A stretch of 64,000 bases of DNA from Kitagawia praeruptora (Eukaryota > Streptophyta > Magnoliopsida > Apiales > Apiaceae): positions 77,371,501-77,435,500 of the forward strand of contig CM075344.1 in the NCBI GenBank assembly GCA_037693485.1, in the 5' to 3' direction. The notes under the pieces were generated by a model. That model was given only the letters and a program-made list of their open reading frames with translations. It searched no databases and had not been told where the DNA came from. Position 1 is the first letter of the stretch. Each line of letters begins with the position of its first letter. Positions 55,005 through 64,000 of this stretch are shown here, piece by piece. A program made the translations under genes and the position numbers.

Positions 55005-56421
55005 TCAATGCAAGTATACGACCAATTTGATTAGCCTTCCATTGGCCTTCGGGCTGTGCAATATGTTCCTCAATTGTTGGTCCGTCAGGACTTCGATCTT
55101 GTGTGCCTGGAAGTACGATCGTAACTTCCTCGAGGCTGTTATAAATGCCAATGCAAACTCCTCTATGGGAGAGTAATTCAACTCAGCCCCATGCAACACC
55201 TTGCTCACGTAATAAATCGGTTTTTGAACCTTACTCTCTTCCCGAATGGGAACAACACTCAATGCTTGTTCAGATACCGCCAGGTATAGATAGAGACTCT
55301 CTCCAGGACTAGGCTTGACTAACAACGGGGCTTCAGCCATGTACTTCTTCAGCTGTTTGAAGGCCTCTTGGCTCTCAGGAGTCCACTCAAAATTTTTCAC
55401 CTTCTTTAGTGCTTGAAAGAAAGGCAAGCACTTGTCACCAGACTTGGAGATGAATCTCCCTAGGGCTGCAACTCGACCGGTTAGCTTCTGCACATCTCGT
55501 ATAGAGCGGGGTGGTTCCATGTCTAAAATTGCTTTTATCTTATCAGGGTTGGCCTCTATGCCTCTCTTCGAAACCATCAATCCCAAAAATTTTCCTGATC
55601 CAACTCCAAAAGCATACTTGGCTGGATTCAACATCATCTTGTGGTGCCTCAGCACTTCAAATGCCTCTCTGAGGTGCTTAATGTGGTCTGCCTTGGAAAG
55701 GCTCTTGACTAACATGTCATCAACATATACCTCCATGGTTTTTCCAATCAGATGGGCGAATATTTTATTCACCAGTCGTTGGTAAGTAGCACCTGCATTC
55801 TTTAGACCGAAAGCCATAACAAGATAGCAGAAAACACCAAAGTCAGTTATGAAAGATACCTTTGGGATGTCATCCTTGTGCATCTTAATTTGATTGTAGC
55901 CGCTGAACCCGTCCATGAAGCTCAACATCTCATGTCCAGTTGTGGCGTCTATCAACATCTCATCTCATGTCATCCTTTGGACATGCATCATTCAGATCGG
56001 TGAAGTCTATACACATCATCCACTTCCCATTCGCCTTCTTGACCATCACTGGGTTAGCTAACCATTCAGGGAACTGAATCTCTTTAATAAACCCAGCCTC
56101 CAAAAGCTTGTCAACTTCTTGCTTAATGGCCTCTTGCCTTTCAGGAGCGAAATTCCTCTTCTTCTGTTTTATTGTTTTCCGTTCAGGATCAACATTCAAC
56201 CTATGAGTTATAAGTTGGGGATCAATCCCTGGCATATCGGCTGCAGTCCAAGCAAACACATCAATGTTCTCTTGTAAGAATGCCATCAACCTGCCTTTCA
56301 AGGGTTCCTTCAATGAAACTCCTATATAAGTGACTTTCTCAGGATCGCCCAGCTCTAGGGGTATGGGGACCAAATCCTCTGCTGGCTTCCCTCGCTGCTC
56401 ATCATCGCCACGAACATCCAT
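55005..56421 (-). pseudogene. Element B: reverse transcriptase, first RNase H and linker
   Basis: Linker DVFAWTAADMPGIDPQLITH, then FPEWLANPVMVKKANGKWMM. A small rearrangement near 55958 (where A has about 20 more bases) breaks the frame before FMDGFSGYNQIKMHKDD. The YVDDMLVKSLSKADH box and the RNase H-like LYLYLAVSEQALSVVPI are present. The end near 55005 is altered relative to A. Confidence 0.83.
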
Positions 56422-57398
56422 GTCTTCAAACGGGAGTACCTGCCCCCGACTCCATCAGCTCTTAAAGCAGATACATAAAAACTTCTTGCCATCTTCTGGT
56501 CGCCTTTTTGTTCTCCGACACCATTCCGGGTCGGAAACTTAATCTTCATGTGGTAAGTTGAGGCAACAGCCTTGAACGCATGAAGTCCAGTCCTTCCTAG
56601 GATTCCATTATAAGTCGAGGATGCCTTGATTACCAGAAAATTCAACATCTGAGTAGCCTCCTTAGGTTCTTGCCCGATTGTCATGGGCAACTGAATAGTC
56701 CCTTCAACCTTGTACTCAACTCCATTAAACCCATAGATGGGCATGCTGGTTGGGGTCAACTGTGAGTCAGTGTATCCCATCTTCACGAATGCATCATGAA
56801 ACAAAATATCCACAGAAGCTCCATTGTCTATCAAGACTCGCTTCACCTCTGATTTTCCAATTACAGGAGTTATGACCAACGGGTCGTCATGGGGGAACTT
56901 CACCCCTTCAAGGTTAGAGTCATCAAAACCAATTGCAATTTCAGTCCTAGCACGTTTCAGGGCCTCTCCTACAATGTGCATCACTTCTCTAGCATAGGCC
57001 TTTCGTGAATTTCGAGTTGTGCCGGCCGCCGTTGGACCTCCCCAAATCATGTTGATAACTGGCCCTCGGGGCTGTGTGCTACGATCATGATCATTATCTC
57101 TTCTATCACTATCTCTCCTGTCGTAATCCCTTCTTTGGGTTCCCCGACCTTCACCTTTAGTGAATTTATTTAGCTTTCCTTTGCGGATTAAGAACTCAAT
57201 CTCGTCCTTCAACTGTCTGCAATCATCCGTATCATGTCCCACATCCTTGTGGAACCTACAGTATAGGTCCTTGTTTCTCTTCTCGGGATCTCCCCTAAGT
57301 GGTTTCGGCCATCGAAAGTCCTTATCCTTCTCGATATCCAATAAGATCTTGCTCCTTGGGGCATTCAACCTTGCATAATAAGAAAACCTTGGTCCCAA
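56355..57398 (-). CDS. Element B: Gag C-terminus and protease
   Basis: A 347-codon open frame. The zinc-binding YCRFHKDVGHDTDDCRQLKD lies near residue 50, followed by an Arg/Asp-rich stretch, then the protease with VLIDNGASVDILFHDAF (active-site DNGAS) and STYNGILGRTGLHAFKA. The end reads into a shifted frame after MARSFYVSALRADGVGG. Element A has the same order with more damage. Confidence 0.82.
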   Translation of the reverse strand: MGPRFSYYARLNAPRSKILLDIEKDKDFRWPKPLRGDPEKRNKDLYCRFHKDVGHDTDDCRQLKDEIEFLIRKGKLNKFTKGEGRGTQRRDYDRRDSDRRDNDHDRSTQPRGPVINMIWGGPTAAGTTRNSRKAYAREVMHIVGEALKRARTEIAIGFDDSNLEGVKFPHDDPLVITPVIGKSEVKRVLIDNGASVDILFHDAFVKMGYTDSQLTPTSMPIYGFNGVEYKVEGTIQLPMTIGQEPKEATQMLNFLVIKASSTYNGILGRTGLHAFKAVASTYHMKIKFPTRNGVGEQKGDQKMARSFYVSALRADGVGGRYSRLKTWMFVAMMSSEGSQQRIWSPYP

Positions 57399-57401
57399 AC
57401 T

Positions 57402-58803
57402 CTATTTCGGTGGTGAATCAGAGTCCTTGCTAATTCGGGGATATTTGTCCCTAGCATCGTACTCCTGCTCTTGCTTTCGCTTCTTCGTATAATTGTTACC
57501 CCGACCATTGCTTATCGTGACCTCCTTCTTTATACTATCCTCAACCTTGATATACTTGTCAGCCCTTCGCTGGAGCTCAACCATATTTTCAGGAGGATGC
57601 TTTGCCAATGACCTTTTAAAGTACAGGTCAGTGGTGCCATGCTCCAGGGCTACCATGGCTACCTTATTCTCCAAATCAGTGATGTTCAACGTCTCCTTAG
57701 TGAACCTCTTAAGGTAGTCTCTCAGATTCTCATTCTTCCCTTGCACCACATACATAAGAGATGCAGAGCTTTTCTCATACACTCTTTCGCTGATAAACTG
57801 ACTAACAAAGGCAGCACTTAACTCCTTGAAAGAGCCAATTGAGTTTGCAGGCAAGCGGCTGTACCATCTTTGAGCCATACCCGACATGGTTTGAGGGAAC
57901 GCCCTACACTTCAAGGCATCACTTGCAGGCTGTAGAAACAGTGCATTCGAAAACGTCCTGACATGATTTGCAGGGTCACCCGTTCCATCATAAGCCTTAA
58001 TCGTCGGCATCTTGAACTTCTTTGAGATACGAGCATTCATCACCTCCTCAGTAAATGGGGGCGTGGGATCATCAGGATCCCCTAGTGGCATCAGATCCTT
58101 GGGTTGCTCCTGGGGGTTTCCACCCTTGTTGTTCTTCCAGTTGGGGCGTCAGCCCTTCTCTGCCTTCTTGAAGACCTCTCTAAGTCTATAATGGGTATCG
58201 GTCCTGAGGTTGGTGGAGGTTGAGCTTGATTCAACCTAGCTTGTTCTCTTGCGATATCTTCCTTTATCCTTAAAATCTCGGCCTCATGAGGCTTGATTCT
58301 CTCAGCAGCTGTCAAAGGAGTTTGTGTTCTCCTTCTTGGCTCTCTGCTAGCACGTCGCCTCCTCGGGGCTTCATCACGATCATCATCGTCAGACGATGAA
58401 TCATCAGTATATGGGCCGGAGTAGTCATAGTACTCTCGATCTCGGATCTGTAAGGCGTGGCCACTTGGTCCAGGACCTTGAGTAATTGGTGGGTAGTTAG
58501 GCAGACCATATATCGGGTTGGTATTCATGGGGAGATCCGTAGTATGGATCTGTACCCCCGGTGGTAACGGGAGATCGGGATTAACTAGAGGAGAAACCAC
58601 CATCTCGAGAGAGTTGGTTTCTTGGCCTGGGTAGACGACCATGGGTAATGTTCTCTCAGCATGGGGATTCGTCCCTGGAGGTTGAGAAACTTGAGTTTGA
58701 GTGATCGCCCCTGTTGTTGGGGTACTTGCTTAGTGACAAGCGGAGCAAAGCTTAAGGGCAAGGCCTCAATAGAGGTTGGTGCTGTTCTTCGTGTGTTTAC
58801 CAT
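57402..58803 (-). pseudogene. Element B: gag, N-terminal part and capsid
   Basis: Starts at Met 58803 (MVNTRRTAPTSIEALPLSFA), 14 bases from the PBS. After a frame change near 58640 it continues with a Pro- and Asp-rich stretch (YSGPYTDDSSSDDDDRDEAP) and a basic helix (PHEAEILRIKEDIAREQARL). A second change near 58130 leads into the capsid: MPTIKAYDGTGDPANHVRTF, MAQRWYSRLPANSIGSFKEL, NENLRDYLKRFTKETLNI. A TAG at 57402 interrupts before the nucleocapsid; element A has AAG at that site. Confidence 0.83.
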
Positions 58804-58816
58804 GGTTGATGTTGTG

Positions 58817-58834
58817 TTCCCACAGATGGCGCCA
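58817..58834 (-). other. Primer-binding site of element B
   Basis: Minus-strand TGGCGCCATCTGTGGGAA, two bases from the LTR end. TGGCGCC-type sites are usual in Tat elements. Confidence 0.8.
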
Positions 58835-58836
58835 AA

Positions 58837-59407
58837 TGTTGTGGAATAAAAACTAGGTTATCAAATTGTGGTTAGGGTTTGTGTGTCTTTAATGCTAAGG
58901 GAGGTTGAACTTCGAGCTTTAATGGCTGTTTCCGTGTATCGAGACTAATCGGTCCTCACAGAGTGCCTACGTATCTCGTATTGAGAATCAATCCAAAAAC
59001 GTAGTTCTAAGAATGAGGGGTCAGGCCCTTATATAGGCTGAGAAGCCCTAGAATTGTAGTAGAATTAGGTGACTTGGTAGCTGGGCAAGTCACCGCCTTG
59101 AGGAAGGTTCTAGAATCCTTCCTTGTAGGAGTAAGTTCCCATATCGAATTCTGTGCCTTGGAGGCTGAGTTTGGTAGGAGTAATATCCTTATTCGATTTT
59201 TATTGCTGAGCTGGTTATTACCCTTAATATTAATTACGAAATTAATATCATAAATAGGGTTTGGGCCCATCTGGTGGGCCCCACGTTTGGACCATATTAG
59301 GTCTAATTAATGCTACATTAAATGTGTCTTTAGGGCTTATTTTTAACCCATATCAGTCTTATTAGTTGGATTGATTAGTTACTTGTTGGGCTGTATAGCT
59401 CATTACA
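58837..59407 (-). repeat. 5' LTR of element B (571 bp)
   Basis: On the minus strand it begins TGTAATGAGCTATACAGCCC at 59407 and ends TTATTCCACAACA at 58837, next to the PBS. The outer end is inferred from the TGT...ACA rule, because no second copy is present in the window to compare. Confidence 0.65.
59028..59035 (-). promoter_or_regulatory. TATA box in element B LTR
   Basis: Minus-strand TATATAAG in CCTATATAAGGGCC. It lies about 370 bases into the LTR and suits a gypsy promoter. Confidence 0.55.
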
Positions 59408-59784
59408 ATTTTCATTTCGTTTAAGATCGAGTGGATAATATTGGAGTGCAAGGAGCTTAAGATTGGACTAAATTGGTTTTTGGATTGTCATTGTTAATTG
59501 CGTTTTTTGAAATAGTTAGCTTTGTAATAGACTTTTAGATCAAAAATTATATTTTCTTTTCAATTTTGCTTTAAAATTAATAATTCAAAAATTTGGGCTA
59601 TTACAACTTTTTTTTTTTGCTGAGAGGGCTATTACAACTTTGAACACAAAAATTACTACATTTTAGAATGTAGAGTTTTCCTAAATTTGTGTTAAACCCT
59701 CACCAAATCAATCTTGATTCTTATGAATTTATCTTGTTTATAAATGTCTAACTATTTATAAACACATCAATTTTACTCCATTCA
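59408..59784. other. AT-rich stretch without gene
   Basis: Flank of element B; nothing recognisable on either strand. Confidence 0.5.
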
Positions 59785-60535
59785 GTAAAATATACAATAA
59801 CCGGGCCTCCTCAATTTTTCCTCCATACCTCGTGTACTACCTATGAGAATTTTTCGAAACGCCGAGTTCGGGTCATTTCAAAGGGACAAATTATGAAAAA
59901 ATATCCAAAAATCGGGCCTCCTCCATTTTTTACTCCATACCTCGTGTCCTACTCCCTAGGAGAATTTTTGAAAAATCGAGTTCGGGTAGTTTCGGAGGGA
60001 CAAATTATGTAAAAATATCCAAAAACCGGGCCTCCTCCATTTTTCCTCCATACCTCGTGTCCTACTCCCTATGAGAATTTTTCGAAAACTGAGTTCCAGT
60101 CATTTCAGCTCTAATTCAGTTCCGGACGACCCTAAATAAATGCATTTTCAATTTTATAAATTTATACGGACAAACTATGGAAAAATATCCAAAAACCGGG
60201 CCTCCTCCATTTTTCCTCCATACCTCGTGTCCTACTCCCTATGAGAATTTTTCGAAAAACCGAGTTCGAGTCGGTTCAGAGGGACAAATTATGAAAAAAT
60301 ATCCAAAAACCGGGCCTCCTCCATTTTTCCTCCATACTTCGTGTCCTACTCTCTATGAGAATTTTTCGAAAACAGAGTTCCAGTCATTTCAGATCTAATT
60401 CAGTTCCGGACGACCCTAAATAAATGCATATTCAATTTTATAAATTTATATGGACAAATTATGAAAAAATATCCAAAAATCGGGCCTCCTCAATTTTTCC
60501 TCCATACCTCGTGTACTACCTATTAGAATTTTTAG
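59785..60535. repeat. Satellite array with 114/170-bp higher-order structure
   Basis: The word CGGGCCTCCTC starts at about 59802, 59913, 60027, 60197, 60311 and 60481, giving spacings of 111, 114, 170, 114 and 170. The longer unit carries an extra block of about 56 bp (CAGTTCCGGACGACCC, then TTTATAAATTTATA). So a dimer of about 284 bp is itself repeated. Other conserved words: TTTTTCCTCCATACCTCGTG and GAGAATTTTTCGAAAA. Confidence 0.88.
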
Positions 60536-61106
60536 GTGCTCTAAAGGTCTACACCAGAGTGTCAGAACTCAGCTTATTAGAGGACACTTATGTTTGAGTT
60601 GATAAAAGCTAGGTATCCAGAAATCTACAATCTTTAGCAATCCACTTCCTCTTTCAAGAACTTAGATCCTTCTATATCCCTCTAGATACCTTTCTTATGG
60701 ACGTAATGGAGATCTGAGAAGTGTATGCAGCACCTGACCAGTAACTATGCATGCACTGAGACAACTCGTAGAAATTTTCATTTAATTCCATAAATCTCAA
60801 CTTCCTCAGTCACCAATCTACCTGATATGTTGTTTATAAACCTAGGTTTTGCATCATCTTTATTTCAGAATTCTAAAAATATTCTTAATGTCTGTTAATT
60901 TAACCATGCAACATATTCTATAAATCTTCTTTTAATACCCGAAGTTGATAATGAAAAGGTCCCTATATCCGTTTCAATAATGTCATACTTCATTATTCTG
61001 AATGTTAAACGAGTAATTGACTGCATAATATATACCAACAAAATCTAACCACATGGCTGTTCTATATTGCGTGCTTTAAAAAATTAAGAAACAAACCTTA
61101 TGGTCA
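60536..61106. other. Non-coding stretch between satellite and helicase-flank repeat
   Basis: No gene, RNA or repeat recognised. It may include the right edge of the original helicase intron. Confidence 0.45.
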
Positions 61107-61255
61107 GGTTATGCCCTAGAAATAGCATATTTGTTGATCCTGATTGACTATATTCACAGACTTGAACAAAGCGTGGACGCTTGAACCACCAATTTATTAA
61201 ATGCCCACACTTATAAACATGGGATAGGAGGTAATCAATCCTTAGTCCTACTTTA
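61107..61255. repeat. Short dispersed repeat, copy 2
   Basis: Matches 2598-2742 over about 145 bp. On the minus strand TGTTGGAAAAAATTAAAG lies at its start, as in some copia LTR ends, but no terminal CA partner or TSD could be fixed. Confidence 0.75.
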
Positions 61256-61369
61256 ATTTTTTCCAACATTATTCCAGGCGTTTATGTGAAGTTTCCATTT
61301 ATGACTAAATTTCATGCGGAACTTAAGTTGTGGGGAAAATTTAGAGTTTTAGTTTTAGCAGTGCAAACC

Positions 61370-63189
61370 TCTTCCGGAATGCGGATCCATGAGTCGTCGC
61401 CATCATGGTTCAGATCAAAAGTTCTCTCTTTACATCACCCACGCTCAACACCCAATCCCGAAATGGCATGTCCATGCCGGCCACTGTTACAGGGGGAACA
61501 TCCTTTTCAACTCTCATGTTTTCGAGTAATGGGTATAGCTTGAAGGATTTCCACAGATGAGATTTAGTTAAACTTGCAGCAACCGTTGCTTCACGACCCA
61601 TCTTTGACACTACAGGGAGTGTTTGTCTAAAATCACCGCAAAGTAGCATTGTCATACCGCCAAACGGTAATGAAGTAGCTTGTGGTTTCTGTTTGGAGAG
61701 GATATCACGAAAGGTACGATCAACCGCTTCAAATACGTAACGGTGGTTCATGGGTGCCTCATCCCAAAGGACGAGGCTAGTTTTACATATTAACTCATCT
61801 AAGTGTGTGTTCTTCTTGATCGTGCAACAACTAAATTCATCGAGATCAGTTGGAATCTTGAAGCGCGAATGAGCGGTTCTCCCGCCTTCCACCAGTAATG
61901 AAGCTATACCCGATGATGCTACAGCTAACACAATTTTACCCTCGCTTCTCAATTGTGACATAATAGTTGACCATAAGAAGGTTTTACCAGTCCCACCATG
62001 GCCATACACAAAATATAATCCACCATTGTTTGTCGCTACATCCTGCACAACTTTTTCAAATATAACACGCTGCAAATGATTAAGGCTACCAAGGCGTCGG
62101 CTTGCGTCCAACTTTAACTTGTTACAATCATACATCATTTCCTCCAACAATAGATGATTTGCATAAGCGGACATCCGAGTAGGATCTAATGCAGGGAAGC
62201 CGGGGTAATCTGTAATATTCTTGCCATGTTGCTTTAACAAATTGTTGATTTCAATGAGCGAAAGCATTTCTTTGTCTGCATCGCTAATTTTCATATTTGG
62301 TAATTTCAAGACTTTCCTACGCTTGTATTCTATATCATCTGACAGATTCTGCCAATGCCTCTTCCAAAGTTCAACTGGGTGTGAAACCTCACAAAAGACC
62401 AATAATGTAACAAACAGGTCTCGCAGCTGTGGAGCATTAGCAAATGCGGAAGCTTCATCGAGTGCTATATTCCACTCATGATCTGATTCCAAAAGTCCCC
62501 TGTGAAAGCAAGCTTCTTTGTATGTATTGTAAACTATCCCATCCACAGTCCTAATATCTTCAAAATCCTTGGCTCCGGCTACTATGTTTAACAACATACG
62601 CATATAGAAGCGTTCTCCAGATGAAGGGTGCGCAGCAACCATACGTCCGACAACATCAACTTTCTGTACTCGATGATACCAGCGTTTCTCAGAACCTTCC
62701 CATCGGTAGAGCGTCGGATACTTGGCAAATGTTAAGTGGAGTCCACGTGGGTCATACTGATTGTTCAAGAACCACTGTATCAACATTGTCCCATCCGGAT
62801 CAGTTCGGCGCACGATCTCTGGCAAGGTTTCATTATCCCGAAATCTAACTTCTTGTTCATCTTCAAGGTGAAAATATAAACGCTGCACAAAGGATTCCCT
62901 ATGATGTATGAGAAACTCAAATAATCTCCAACTCGCTTCGGATGTCGAGACATAACGGCCCGTGACATAATTTTTCACCTCATCAATTTCTTCATTTTGA
63001 GAAGTTGTGCTATGTCTGTTTGCTGAGTTACGTACCTCCCCAACTGGCTCCACAGTAGCTGTAGTTGTATCAGGTCCTTTACCAATGTATTTAAACAAGT
63101 ATTTGATAGATTGAGAATGATTGCACCACTCAGTGTTTATATGAGCTTGGTACTTGACCAACAAACCACGATTATAAGGAACAACATAC
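61370..63189 (-). pseudogene. Helitron Rep C-terminus and helicase, long internal exon
   Basis: The exon begins after TTGATGTTGCAG at 63190. It opens with VVPYNRGLLVKYQAHINTEW and YLFKYIGKG, the end of the Helitron Rep region. The PIF1-type helicase follows: GSLNHLQRVIFEKVVQDVA, Walker A YGHGGTGKTFLW, AVASSGIASLLVEGGRTAHS, Walker B LVLWDEAPMNHRY, LLCGDFRQTLPVV and DMPFRDWVLSVGD. A one-base change in the ACTTTTG run near 61412 shifts the frame; the next frame carries DDSWIRIPEE up to a GT donor at 61369. Apart from that shift all conserved motifs are intact. The HUH nuclease part would lie to the right of the window. Its 3' exon is at 7308-6559. Confidence 0.87.
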
Positions 63190-64000
63190 CTGCAACATCA
63201 ACAGTGACGAAGTTTGTTATTAGTTTGCCTTCCAGCCCGATACAAAAAAATTAACAATGCAATAGAATAAACTTGAAGAATAACTAAAGATTACTCATAA
63301 TAAATTTAAGCTAAAATTAAATTTTTGGAAAAACTAAAAAAACAAAGACTTGACTAAAGATTCCTTAAAATTAATATCATTTGCTTGATTATTCAAGCAC
63401 AATCACATGCTTCAACTTACATATACACCAGCTTACACACACCGTGTAATTCTAAGGGAAATATTGAGCCATGAGCTTAATATTTAAATATAATTATTTA
63501 GAAATCCGGAGACTGTAGCAGGTCTGGTGGGTAGAGGGTAGTTGACATTTATTTTTTTTTTTGTAACTAACTGTAGCAGTCAACTCATGACAGTAGCATC
63601 CTAGTCGAAGGAGTACTCCAAAAGAAAAATTACCCAGAATGTTAAAGTTAATAAAAAGCGCTGTCGATTTGGAAATAACAAATACTGTAATTTATCTAGT
63701 GCTTGTTTGTTAACACCATTGCTTTGGTTAAGGAAGGAAAGCAAATGATAGGTAGCAGCGAAAGATATTTACCACTATGATGCATTGCAATTCTAATGAT
63801 CAACATGTTATGAATTAGAATCACTATCACTATATCTTTAATCATAAAATAATCTATGCAAATGACGAGGATCACATTGTTCATTTGGTAATCCTGGGTC
63901 ATTATTCTTTTTTTGTTCCCAGCCTCGTTGGTTCTGGAGATAATTTATGGCCATGTATGATAAATGTTATTCATGGTGAACTCTGCAAAAATTAAATTAA
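63190..64000. other. Upstream intron or spacer of the Helitron Rep/helicase gene
   Basis: No Rep HUH motif or other exon could be recognised on the minus strand. The 68-codon frame at 63696-63902 has no known domain. It is probably intron sequence. Confidence 0.45.

Larger units (their letters stand above)
50249..59407 (-). mobile_element. Retand-like (Tat lineage) element B, 5' end present, 3' LTR missing
   Basis: The minus-strand order is LTR (59407-58837), PBS, gag, protease, RT, RNase H, second RNase H, integrase, then the antisense ORF (plus, 50944-52749) and a GC-rich array (50249-50600). It is closely related to element A over pol and the antisense ORF. No LTR lies to the left of its array; the array abuts element A's broken gag. 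Frameshifts and stops are frequent. Confidence 0.8.
7309..61369 (-). other. About 54-kb helicase intron filled with nested retroelements
   Basis: The donor is at 61369-61368 (GGAAGAG then GTTTGC on the minus strand) and the acceptor is at 7310-7309 (CTGTAG then GTTGC). The upstream exon ends ...WIRIPEE and the downstream exon begins VAYDGDPV, both in phase 0 and in the order expected for plant Helitron helicases. Everything between is other transposons and satellites. That it behaves as a spliced intron is inference; no transcript is available. Confidence 0.65.

Noticed and set aside
60177..60398. 73-codon ORF in the satellite
   Set aside because: A repeated peptide from the satellite units; no independent support.
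1..64000. tRNA, rRNA or snRNA genes
   Set aside because: No stretch with the expected box sequences or conserved cores was recognised; only primer-binding sites resemble tRNA ends.

Overview
The window is nuclear DNA from a flowering plant, most likely a eudicot; the species cannot be fixed from the sequence. It contains no intact single-copy host gene. Nearly all of it is transposable elements nested inside one another: a Helitron carrying replication-protein-A-like (RPA) genes, Ty3/gypsy LTR elements of the Tekay, Athila and Tat/Retand lineages, satellites and minisatellites.

Outer layer (1-7308 and 61370-64000). Both ends of the window carry minus-strand Helitron genes. The right end has a long Rep/helicase exon (63189 down to 61370) with Walker A and B motifs. 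The left end has the matching helicase 3' exon (7308 down to 6559) with the SQGQT and AISR motifs. The two halves meet at in-phase GT...AG boundaries, so they read best as one helicase gene whose intron has grown to about 54 kb. Downstream lie two multi-exon RPA70-like genes (5736-3747 and 978 to the left edge). Between them is a captured piece of an ankyrin-repeat/PGG membrane protein gene.

Inside the 54-kb intron, from left to right: a tandem repeat with a CCCCTGCGGGG core (7.7-8.2 kb); a truncated plus-strand Tat integrase with a minisatellite tail (9.3-10.7 kb); a partial Tekay-like LTR (10714-11447); a minus-strand Tekay chromovirus (11448 to about 29.7 kb) with a chromodomain integrase. 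The 3' LTR of that Tekay is split by a very young Athila-derived element (14519-23082, TSD ATGGG, 2.1-kb LTRs nearly identical) that has one 501-residue ORF and no enzymes.

Next come two Retand-like (Tat) elements, A (29.83-50.25 kb) and B (50.25-59.41 kb), both minus strand. Each has a GC-rich GTCGGCCG-type array and an intron-containing antisense ORF with a gypsy-type 'transposase_28'-like domain. Element A's antisense ORF is interrupted by a complete but decayed minus-strand Athila (31378-43655, TSD CTTCG, 1495-bp LTRs) with gag, pol and an env-position ORF. To the right are a higher-order satellite (59.8-60.5 kb) and a short repeat shared with the left flank.

Most retroelement reading frames are broken. 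Many stops fit C-to-T changes at CAG or CGA codons, as expected of old methylated elements. The 14.5-23.1 kb element is the exception and looks recent. Two junctions (about 29.7-29.83 kb and 50248) lack the LTRs that should separate neighbouring elements.
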